From JACQKD01 sp964614265 (lineage in GTDB: Bacteria > Patescibacteriota > Minisyncoccia > Phycocordibacterales > UBA918): a stretch of DNA of 6,190 nt. Shown in pieces: positions 1-5,607 of this stretch. Below the pieces are notes generated by a model that was not told the DNA's origin, did no database searches, and was given only the letters and a program-made list of their open reading frames with translations. The translations under genes were made by a program, and so were the position numbers. The stretch covers positions 1 to 6,190 of the forward strand of contig CAZTKT010000038.1 in the NCBI GenBank assembly GCA_964614265.1. The letters are read 5' to 3'. How positions within the stretch are numbered: the stretch's first letter is position 1; the number at the start of each line of letters is the position of its first letter.

Positions 1-63
1 GATCTGCGAACTACTCAAAGGGAGCTGAATAGTACCCGAAATGTTTCTATTGACCGATTTTAA
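1..63 (+). CDS. possible C-terminal end of an upstream gene (partial)
   Basis: The first frame of the window is open from base 1 and stops at TAA 61-63, giving 20 residues that are polar and charged (begins DLRTTQREL, ends NVSIDRF). The other two forward frames stop within the first 30 bases. The residue mix would suit the end of a helical or coiled-coil protein. The piece is too short to assign a family, and the minus strand is also open across the same stretch, so this is only a plausible gene end. It lies 25 bp before the upstream copy of the 34-bp repeat, and there is no obvious terminator after it. Confidence 0.3.
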   Translation, partial: DLRTTQRELNSTRNVSIDRF

Positions 64-87
64 TTTTGTCTTTATACCAATATACGT

Positions 88-121
88 GGTGCTTCCGCCT
101 GATATCATTTTTGCGGTTTCA
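88..121 (+). repeat. 34-bp direct repeat, upstream copy
   Basis: These 34 bases are identical to 1647-1680. The match breaks at 87 (T here, C at 1646) and at 122 (A here, T at 1681). The two copies are 1559 bp apart and enclose the whole toxin-antitoxin module, its promoter and the start of the downstream membrane-protein gene. The length is well above what chance would give in a 6-kb window. Confidence 0.9.
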
Positions 122-127
122 AGCCAC

Positions 128-144
128 CACGCACTCCGTGCGTG
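128..144 (+). other. GC-rich hairpin with an alternative fold next to a GGAGGAG motif
   Basis: CACGCAC (128-134) and GTGCGTG (138-144) pair perfectly around a 3-base TCC loop. A competing stem can form between CTCCG (134-138) and CGGAG (145-149), which would hide the Shine-Dalgarno-like GGAGGAG at 146-152. There is no T-run after it, so it does not look like an intrinsic terminator. A 22-codon ORF (163-231) follows the GGAGGAG at a usable spacing, but it runs through the promoter of the next gene and has no recognisable product. Confidence 0.45.
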
Positions 145-186
145 CGGAGGAGTTGGTTAGGGATGGTAGTATACCCGTCATTTTGG

Positions 187-228
187 TTGTCAAATTTATC
201 CACAGTAGGCTTGTCAATTATATTGACA
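187..228 (+). promoter_or_regulatory. operator-like repeat cluster for the toxin-antitoxin operon
   Basis: TTGTCAA occurs twice in direct orientation, at 187-193 and 211-217, 24 bp apart. The second copy forms a perfect dyad with TTGACA, TGTCAA (212-217) - 5 bp - TTGACA (223-228). The right arm of the dyad is also the -35 box of the promoter, so a protein bound there would block RNA polymerase. The XRE-type helix-turn-helix in the first gene product is the obvious candidate for binding, as antitoxins commonly repress their own operons. Binding is inferred; the repeats are seen. Confidence 0.5.
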
Positions 229-250
229 TAATAATTGGTATGGCTATACT
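223..250 (+). promoter_or_regulatory. sigma70-type promoter of the toxin-antitoxin operon, probably leaderless
   Basis: TTGACA at 223-228 is a perfect -35 box. After 16 bp it is followed by TATACT at 245-250, one base from the -10 consensus. Only six bases separate the -10 box from the ATG at 257, so initiation seven bases past the hexamer falls on the A of the start codon. The mRNA would then have no 5' leader, which agrees with the absence of a Shine-Dalgarno site before 257. Confidence 0.65.
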
Positions 251-256
251 GTAGGT

Positions 257-1036
257 ATGATCAAACATACATTTTTGTTAGAACTGAGAAATAATCAGGG
301 TATTTCTCAGGCTTTTGTCGCTGAAAAAATAGGTGTTTCAAGGGCAAGTTATATAGAGATTGAAAAAGGAGCGAAAGAGCTTACCCTTTCACAAGCAAAT
401 ACTATTGCCGAAATTTTCAATATTACTCTAGCCGAACTTATATCTGGGGAGAAAATTTCTGAGATTAAAGTTTCTATGAATGAAGCGACTGACAAAAAAG
501 TAAAGCAGGAAATCCGTATTGATGTACCACAAAAAAACCTTAAGAAATTTAAAGAGGTACTACTGTACGTTCTAGAAAAAGTTGGCAGTAAATCAAATGT
601 CGGAATGACTGTCTTATATAAACTTCTCTACTTTATTGATTTTGACTATTATGAAAAATTTGAAGAGCAACTTATTGGAGCAACATACATAAAAAATCAT
701 TTTGGGCCGACTCCAGTAGAATTTAAAAAGATTGTTGAATTAATGGAATCAAGGGGAGAACTCGAGACAGTTAAGAGTAAGTATTTTCTACATGAGCAGA
801 CAAAGTATTTACCACGAAGAGAACCTGACATATCTGTGTTGAACGCAAGAGAGATAAAACACATAGACGAGGTGCTTTCTCGTCTTTCTGATAAGTCTGC
901 AACTGAATTAAGTGAGTATTCTCACAAAGATGTTCCTTGGATTACCGCAGAGGATGGCCGACCTTTATCTTATGAATCTGTGTTCTACCGAACGAAGGAC
1001 ACTTCTGTTAGAGAATATGAGCCCGATAACCTATAA
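257..1036 (+). CDS. XRE-family antitoxin with C-terminal Panacea (DUF4065) domain
   Basis: This 259-residue protein is the predicted antitoxin and autorepressor of the module. Residues about 8-62 form an HTH_3/XRE DNA-binding domain, with the Q18-to-I25 helix, the recognition stretch VSRASYIEIEKG (27-38) and a leucine-rich final helix. A charged linker (about 70-100) leads to a Panacea domain (about 100-246), recognised by KLLYFIDF (122-129), the YIKNHFGPTPVEF segment (144-156) and HKDVPW (223-228). Panacea is known as an antitoxin domain that pairs with many unrelated toxins, sometimes fused to an HTH. The ATG at 257 starts just before the HTH and has no ribosome binding site, fitting a leaderless transcript. 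The gene overlaps the toxin by 20 bp and is A/T-rich compared with the downstream operon, which suggests acquisition. I am confident of both domains; neutralisation of this particular toxin is inferred from context. Confidence 0.85.
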   Translation: MIKHTFLLELRNNQGISQAFVAEKIGVSRASYIEIEKGAKELTLSQANTIAEIFNITLAELISGEKISEIKVSMNEATDKKVKQEIRIDVPQKNLKKFKEVLLYVLEKVGSKSNVGMTVLYKLLYFIDFDYYEKFEEQLIGATYIKNHFGPTPVEFKKIVELMESRGELETVKSKYFLHEQTKYLPRREPDISVLNAREIKHIDEVLSRLSDKSATELSEYSHKDVPWITAEDGRPLSYESVFYRTKDTSVREYEPDNL

Positions 1037-1388
1037 AAATACATCGGGTTTTGACAAAGATCTAAAAAGATTAATCAAGAAATTTAGAACTCTTGAGGGT
1101 GACATTGAGGTTCTAAAAAAGAACGCCATCGAGCTATTTCACTTAATGAACATAGACAACAATTCTGTAGAACCAATTCCAAATTTTTGCTCTGATGAAT
1201 TAAAGGTTTGTAAAATAAAGAAATTTGCCTGCAAAGCTCTTAAGGGTCGTGGTGTGCAAAGCGGTATTCGCGTTATTTATGCGTACCATGTTCTGACGAA
1301 TAAAATAGAGTTTATTGAAATGTATTTTAAGGGTGAATCGGAGAATGAAGATAAGGAAAGAATAAAGAACTATTTAAGCAGAATCTAA
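1017..1388 (+). CDS. RelE/ParE-fold toxin paired with the Panacea antitoxin
   Basis: This is a 123-residue basic protein with the small RelE/ParE toxin layout. A helical hairpin (about 12-45: FDKDLKRLIKKF, then EVLKKNAIELFHL) precedes a beta sheet containing CKIKKFACKALKGRG (65-79), SGIRVIYAY (82-90) and IEFIEMYFKG (98-107). It ends in a charged helix, ENEDKERIKNYL (109-120). Toxins of the RelE branch cut mRNA on the ribosome and ParE types poison gyrase; sequence alone does not say which applies here. The ATG at 1017 was chosen because the same frame is open back to 912 but that part lies wholly inside the antitoxin gene and lacks family features. The 20-bp overlap with the antitoxin and the lack of a clear ribosome binding site imply translational coupling. 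No terminator follows, so its transcript may run into the next gene. Confidence 0.8.
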   Translation: MSPITYKNTSGFDKDLKRLIKKFRTLEGDIEVLKKNAIELFHLMNIDNNSVEPIPNFCSDELKVCKIKKFACKALKGRGVQSGIRVIYAYHVLTNKIEFIEMYFKGESENEDKERIKNYLSRI

Positions 1389-1554
1389 ATTGGGTTACCA
1401 CTGCCAGTAACCGAAGCCACAAATTCTAAAGCTATCACTAAACGAGGCGCTTCCTCTCGGTGTACGGGCCGTAGATCATCTCTTCCGGGAAACCATCACA
1501 AATCTAAACCGCACACTATTTCATCTACATACTTTATTCTGTTACACTGTAATA
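1389..1554 (+). other. intergenic spacer with weak hairpin
   Basis: This 166-bp spacer holds no convincing gene. GGTTAC (1393-1398) pairs with GTAACC (1407-1412) around an 8-base loop directly after the toxin stop codon. There is no T-run after it, so it would be a poor intrinsic terminator. A smaller GAGG/CCTC hairpin with a 5-base loop begins near 1444. The right end carries the putative promoter of the next gene. Confidence 0.5.
1520..1548 (+). promoter_or_regulatory. putative promoter of the membrane-protein operon, probably leaderless
   Basis: TACACT at 1543-1548 resembles a -10 box and stands six bases before the ATG at 1555, exactly the spacing of the TATACT box before the antitoxin gene. 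The two sites share the pattern TA(T/C)ACTGTA, then three bases, then ATG. A -35 box is weak: TTCATC at 1520-1525 with a 17-bp spacer matches TTGACA at only three positions. No Shine-Dalgarno motif lies before the ATG. If used, the transcript would start on or next to the start codon. Confidence 0.4.
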
Positions 1555-2775
1555 ATGTGGAAATCTTCTCTATCGCGAACGATGGTTCTGTGGGCGTTTG
1601 TCGCCTTCATAGGTGCCATTTTTGCTGTACCGCACGTTGCCTCTGCGGTGCTTCCGCCTGATATCATTTTTGCGGTTTCATCGCAGGTCGTGCAACTCTG
1701 GACGTTTGTTGGCACGATCATTGTTGGCTCGATCGTCGTACTCTTTCCCACATTTACAATATTCTTCAAAAGTAAGGTCGGGAAATGGCTTTGTGCGATG
1801 TTGGGCGTCATCGTTGTGTTGTTGGTGTGGTCGTATGTTCTGTTGCATATCTACCGACCGGCATCGCTCCCGCCCTGGGTACCAAACGGTACAACCGCTA
1901 CTGGTACGACAACGGGAGCGATCCCGTACAAGGTCGGCTACCGTTTCTATTCGGACCGGTTTGTATTTGTTGGGAAACGTCCTAGTGGGGATCCTGTTGC
2001 TTTTGATATGTATATCAACAGAAAAGAACTCGCAGATGGAGGTTTTTTTCATTACTACTCTCTGTCATTGATTGACGGAAACATACGCGATGAAAACTAT
2101 CAGAGCCAGATGGTACCGGATTCCGAAGTACTGCCGGGACTGATATTTTCTGAGTTTGTGCGACATATGGCGGCGGATCATTCTTCGCGCGAGTCGTTTA
2201 CATTTTCATTGAGCGGAGGAAATAAAAAGTATGCGCTGGAAACATCCGAGCTTAAGGGAGATTTTATTACGAAAAACGAACCAGAGAACACCGAGTATTT
2301 TAGTGTTGGTCGCGCAATTCTTCGCAATGGTACCGACAGCATAGAGGGCAATGTTCTTTTTCAGCGGACGTATTCCACGGATTATCGTCCCACAATTTTC
2401 TTTGCGGGTTACGAAACTCTTTCCTCTGAGGCGACGCAGATTATACTGTGGGATGACGCAGGGTCGTTTTATCTTGCTGATAAGTCTGATGTACATACGG
2501 TGTCCCCCGCCTACTCGTCGCATTTTTGGGCTCTTACCAAAGACGGCGATCGCGCTCGGAAGGCATTTTCGGGAGAACTGGAGTTGTCACAAAATGTAAC
2601 CGGCCTTTTTACGGGCTCGATTCCTGATTTGGGGATCAAGGAGATCAGGGTGACCGCAAAAACATTTTTTTTCGGCGAAACTACCAAAGGGTACACAGAA
2701 GGGACGTTGGTTGATTCGGTCGGATCGCATGCCGTGCGTGGCATAGTCACACACAACGAATATGGTGAGCGCTAA
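1555..2775 (+). CDS. exported or membrane-anchored protein of unknown function
   Basis: I do not recognise this 406-residue protein with confidence. It opens with a basic N-terminus and a hydrophobic stretch (about 9-31) ending in ASA, a classic signal-peptidase site or else a first membrane segment. Two further hydrophobic helices follow (about 45-68 and 78-98), separated by a KSKVGK loop. A Thr/Gly-rich linker (about 111-121) leads to a soluble domain of about 280 residues rich in alternating beta-type segments (for example GYRFYSDRFVFVG and TFFFGETTKGYTEGTL). A lipocalin-like beta barrel of the AttH/CrtC kind is one possibility, but only from general look. The soluble domain should face outside the cytoplasm if the predicted helices are right. 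The stop codon overlaps the next gene by 14 bp, so the two are translationally coupled. Codons 32-42 are the downstream copy of the 34-bp repeat. Confidence 0.75.
   Translation: MWKSSLSRTMVLWAFVAFIGAIFAVPHVASAVLPPDIIFAVSSQVVQLWTFVGTIIVGSIVVLFPTFTIFFKSKVGKWLCAMLGVIVVLLVWSYVLLHIYRPASLPPWVPNGTTATGTTTGAIPYKVGYRFYSDRFVFVGKRPSGDPVAFDMYINRKELADGGFFHYYSLSLIDGNIRDENYQSQMVPDSEVLPGLIFSEFVRHMAADHSSRESFTFSLSGGNKKYALETSELKGDFITKNEPENTEYFSVGRAILRNGTDSIEGNVLFQRTYSTDYRPTIFFAGYETLSSEATQIILWDDAGSFYLADKSDVHTVSPAYSSHFWALTKDGDRARKAFSGELELSQNVTGLFTGSIPDLGIKEIRVTAKTFFFGETTKGYTEGTLVDSVGSHAVRGIVTHNEYGER
1647..1680 (+). repeat. 34-bp direct repeat, downstream copy
   Basis: This segment is identical to 88-121. It covers codons 32-42 of the membrane-protein gene plus the last base of codon 31. 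That is exactly the stretch VLPPDIIFAVS immediately after the predicted ASA signal-peptidase site. Because this copy lies inside an intact gene, it is more likely the original and the upstream one the duplicate. Confidence 0.9.
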
Positions 2776-4804
2776 TGACCATGACATCTTGAGCGATCCG
2801 TCCGGAATAGGGTCGAAGGCAATTCGGCTTGCCGAACTTTCTGTCGCAGGATTTGAAGTTCCGCCTTTCAGAGTGATTCGGAGCAGTGATGTCGACCGAA
2901 TATCGAATCACGCAACCGATGCGGATGAGATACTGCGACAGATTGCAAACGAAGTCCGTGATACGCTCAAGGCTAACACGTACGCGGTGCGCTCGGCTGC
3001 TTTTTCGGAAGATGATGTGCGCTATTCACAGGCGGGCCAGTTTAAAACTGTGCTTGATGTGTTACCGTCGGATATTCCCAAGGCAATTCGAGAAGTTATA
3101 GATGATGTCCGTGCGAAAGGTGTGATCGGCACGCAGAGTCAGTTTTCAGTAATCATCCAGGAGTATGTTGACGCAGAATACGCGGGAGTTGTGTTTACGA
3201 GAAATCCGCTTGCAGGTCGCGAGATGATTATCGAGTGGCGAAAGGGGCGGGGAGCGGAAGTCGTAGGTGGTAGCGTGGTCGAAAGAGTAAGCGTCATGGG
3301 AAATGCGACAATTTCAAAAGAACCCTTTCCGGGCTTCGCACTCCTTTGTAGTGTCGCATGCAACATAGAGGAGAAGTATGATTTTCCACAGGATATCGAA
3401 TGGGTGCTCAAAAGCGGAGCACTCTCCATCGTACAGACGCGACCACTTACGACAATTTCTAAAAAAAAGTACGAAGGCTATCGTCTCATCGAAAAGGAGC
3501 TTGATCAGACAAATTATTATTTTGACCAAAAAACGCTTGGTGAAGCATTTCTGCGACCGACTACTCTTTCCCTTGAAATTTTACAATTACTCCACGCACC
3601 AAAAGGCGCAATTGCCCGTAGTTACAAAAAAGTCGGGGTTACATTTTTTGCGGCCGATACGTTTCGCAGATTTGCATCGGCTCTCTATATCGATAAAGAA
3701 AAGGAGCTCAAGCAATTTTTTCCATCGTACTCATATTTTGGCGGTACCGAGCTCAAGCCTCACCTGGCACAGTTCAAAGGATTTTGGACGACAACGCGCA
3801 ATGTATCGCGACTTCATGCACTACCTCTTAAGCCGGTCGATGCTCTGTTGAGGGAGCTTCGGTCTCTTATGAGAGAGGTGGCGAAAGAGCTTTCGAGCGG
3901 TGTGGGGTGGGATAGCTGGCTTACGCGTTTTGATTCCATCTATGAGCAGGTATATAGTGTCAATATCTTTTCAGAGAAGGCACTGAAATCCATGGAAGCG
4001 GCTACGGTAGGATTGAACGTATCTTCCGTTGAGCTTATGACAGTGTCGATTGATAGGGAAACCAATCGGTCGCTCGAGAGTGAGGTCCGTTTGGTATTTC
4101 CAAACCTGCGAGGTAACTCGATCAACATCGCTGATGAGTCGCCTTTTAAAGCGGTGGATGCGCGTATCCAATCGAGTGAGATACCATCTTGGTGGAGTGC
4201 GCTTTCCAAGGCAACACAAAATCAACTAAGGCCACATATTGAACTGGCACAGCGCTACGGTGAGCTTCGCGAAGAGGGCAGATGGCTGAGCGTACTTGCG
4301 ATGAACGGTCTTCGAAATGCCCTCTGTGCAGTGTTTGCAACATCGGGCATTTCGGACACCAGTCTTGCATACTTCGCGACACTTGATGAAGTGTCCCGTG
4401 GTCAATTTGACGTCAGCGTATTACAAAAACGAAAAGCAGTATACGATGCCGACTCTTTGTATGACTTGCCAAGTGTGATCTCAAGTATTGTCCAACCGAT
4501 TTCAAACGACGCATACGGCGTGTCGCCCGGGATTTCAACGGGCAGGGTGTGTGATCTTCATGGCGACATCCAGAAGGGATGCATTCTGCGTGTGGATCGG
4601 CTGGAGCCAGAGCTGACAAAATATTTTGATACGGTCTCGGGGATTATCTCTCGCGAAGGCGGCATTCTTTCCCACCTCGCCATCGTCGCCCGTGAATATG
4701 GTATCCCGGTTGTTGTTGACAGCCGTCAAGAATCAGAGCTGAAAAATGGCACAGAAGTAACGATTGACGGATCGAAAGGGACTATTTCTTTTAATGGAGT
4801 ATAG
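2762..4804 (+). CDS. PEP-utilising enzyme: ATP-grasp plus phospho-histidine swivel domain (rifampin-phosphotransferase-like layout)
   Basis: This 680-residue protein belongs to the dikinase superfamily. Residues about 12-232 are the PPDK_N ATP-grasp domain: GSKAIRLAEL (17-26), YAVRSAAFSEDD (74-85), IIQEYVDAEYAGVVFTRNP (131-149), DIEWVLKSGALSIVQTRPLT (211-230). Residues about 586-680 are the PEP-utilisers mobile domain, beginning GVSPGISTGRV and carrying GGILSHLAIVAREYGIP with the predicted phosphorylated histidine H638. In this superfamily the histidine carries phosphate between the ATP site and an acceptor. PEP synthase and PPDK have a third, PEP-binding TIM barrel; it is absent here. Instead about 350 mostly helical residues separate the two domains, as in rifampin phosphotransferase. 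The LSH form of the histidine motif also resembles that group more than the TSH/TCH of PEP synthase. The substrate is unknown and a drug need not be it. The start overlaps the upstream gene by 14 bp; the ATG at 2775 is out of frame. No Shine-Dalgarno site is visible. Confidence 0.8.
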   Translation: MVSANDHDILSDPSGIGSKAIRLAELSVAGFEVPPFRVIRSSDVDRISNHATDADEILRQIANEVRDTLKANTYAVRSAAFSEDDVRYSQAGQFKTVLDVLPSDIPKAIREVIDDVRAKGVIGTQSQFSVIIQEYVDAEYAGVVFTRNPLAGREMIIEWRKGRGAEVVGGSVVERVSVMGNATISKEPFPGFALLCSVACNIEEKYDFPQDIEWVLKSGALSIVQTRPLTTISKKKYEGYRLIEKELDQTNYYFDQKTLGEAFLRPTTLSLEILQLLHAPKGAIARSYKKVGVTFFAADTFRRFASALYIDKEKELKQFFPSYSYFGGTELKPHLAQFKGFWTTTRNVSRLHALPLKPVDALLRELRSLMREVAKELSSGVGWDSWLTRFDSIYEQVYSVNIFSEKALKSMEAATVGLNVSSVELMTVSIDRETNRSLESEVRLVFPNLRGNSINIADESPFKAVDARIQSSEIPSWWSALSKATQNQLRPHIELAQRYGELREEGRWLSVLAMNGLRNALCAVFATSGISDTSLAYFATLDEVSRGQFDVSVLQKRKAVYDADSLYDLPSVISSIVQPISNDAYGVSPGISTGRVCDLHGDIQKGCILRVDRLEPELTKYFDTVSGIISREGGILSHLAIVAREYGIPVVVDSRQESELKNGTEVTIDGSKGTISFNGV

Positions 4805-4824
4805 TAGATACGAATATATTCAGC

Positions 4825-5604
4825 ATGCATACAACAATAATAAATGATTGCCGAGATGCGAATGCGGCAGGGCGGCAGATGGCACGGGTGGCTACAAGTA
4901 TCGGCGGTACGGTGTCTTTTGTTGGTGTGGCGAGTGATTTGGAGGCGGCAGGAAATCTTATTGATATTCTCGATGCATATGGTGAAGGGAGTGGAGTGGT
5001 GCTCGTCAATGTTGCGCCACGTAATGGTGCCGCAAAGAAATGGGAAAATGGGACACCGTTTGGGTATTGTTGGTACAAAAATGTGCTCGTGGTAAGTAGT
5101 ATCGACGGGCTGACCTTCTCACTCATAAAAAAACTTGAGCTTGTGACGCAGATCAATGTTCTCGATATTCCCACAGTAACTGCACAGTTTGTTACGGAGG
5201 GGATACTCTCATCGGACGTGCGGGCACATATTATTAGGACGCAGTTTCGGAGCTTTGACTTTTTGCCACGCGTAGCAGCATATTTGATTGCACATACCGA
5301 CGTGGTTGCGGAACCTCTGCCGATGGCCGATATTGCTGATGCCCCGCATGCGGTCTGGTGGATTGATAATTTTGGTAATTGCAAGACGACACTGCTTACG
5401 CATGAGTTGCCCTCCGGTGGTACTGTTGCAACCCGTCTCGGAGAGATTCCCTACTATGAGCATTTGAAAGATGTGCCTGATGGCACTACTGCATTAGTGA
5501 CTGGTAGTTCTGGGATTGGGGCAAAGCGTTTTATAGAAGTGGTGGTGCAGGGGGTAAGTGTAGCGATGACACGTGGGCTGTCTACCGGCGATGTCATTTT
5601 ATAG
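4825..5604 (+). CDS. SAM hydroxide adenosyltransferase-like protein (DUF62 / SAM-dependent chlorinase-fluorinase superfamily)
   Basis: This 259-residue protein has the two-domain plan of the DUF62 family. The N-terminal part contains INDCRDANAAGRQMAR (6-21), a DLEAAGNLIDILDA segment (38-51), and GVVLVNVAPRNG (57-68) in the place of the usual VVVVDPGVGS strand. SSIDGL (91-96) corresponds to the PDNGLL region. The C-terminal domain has IDNFGNCKT (180-188), which matches the IDxFGN(L)xT signature, and a closing GSSGIGAKRFIEVVVQG (227-243). Known family members hydrolyse S-adenosylmethionine to adenosine and methionine or transfer a halide to it. Here the canonical TDFG opening is replaced by NDCR, so the reaction is uncertain. 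It starts 20 bp after the PEP-utilising gene and ends 3 bp before the next. No Shine-Dalgarno site is seen. Confidence 0.75.
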   Translation: MHTTIINDCRDANAAGRQMARVATSIGGTVSFVGVASDLEAAGNLIDILDAYGEGSGVVLVNVAPRNGAAKKWENGTPFGYCWYKNVLVVSSIDGLTFSLIKKLELVTQINVLDIPTVTAQFVTEGILSSDVRAHIIRTQFRSFDFLPRVAAYLIAHTDVVAEPLPMADIADAPHAVWWIDNFGNCKTTLLTHELPSGGTVATRLGEIPYYEHLKDVPDGTTALVTGSSGIGAKRFIEVVVQGVSVAMTRGLSTGDVIL

Positions 5605-5607
5605 AAT

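Larger units (their letters stand above)
41..160 (+). pseudogene. short ORF carrying an in-frame fragment of the 1555-2775 gene
   Basis: An ATG at 41 opens a 39-codon frame ending at TAG 158-160. Residues 17-27 (VLPPDIIFAVS) are identical, in the same reading frame, to residues 32-42 of the membrane protein encoded at 1555-2775. The residue after the match is Ser in both, with different codons (AGC here, TCG there). The leader MFLLTDFNFVFIPIYV is hydrophobic but unlike the signal peptide of the downstream gene, and the tail after the match is unrelated. This is best read as a gene fragment left by duplication or rearrangement rather than a working gene. Chance frame agreement is one in three. 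Confidence 0.3.

Noticed and set aside
66..254. 62-codon ORF on the + strand upstream of the antitoxin
   Set aside because: It runs through the 34-bp repeat in the wrong frame, the hairpin and the whole promoter, has no domain-like features and no ribosome binding site.
912..1016. N-terminal extension of the toxin gene
   Set aside because: The frame is open, but these 35 codons lie wholly within the antitoxin gene and do not resemble the toxin family. The ATG at 1017 gives the usual length.
1393..1412. Intrinsic terminator of the toxin-antitoxin operon
   Set aside because: The 6-bp stem has an 8-base loop and no T-run, so the call is not supported.
2665..2672. Run of eight T's as a frameshift or terminator site
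   Set aside because: It lies inside the membrane-protein gene, encodes a TFFF stretch in a continuous frame, and has no GC-rich stem before it.
2775..2777. Overlapping TAATG restart as the start of the PEP-utilising gene
   Set aside because: This ATG is out of frame with the long gene. The in-frame ATG at 2762 gives a complete ATP-grasp domain.
2762..4804. PEP synthase or pyruvate phosphate dikinase
   Set aside because: The PEP/pyruvate-binding TIM barrel expected after the swivel domain is absent, and the swivel domain is at the C-terminus, so a glycolytic or gluconeogenic role is not supported.
4791..5384. 197-codon ORF on the - strand
   Set aside because: It is antisense to the SAM hydroxide adenosyltransferase-like gene, whose motifs establish the + strand as coding, and it shows no motifs of its own.
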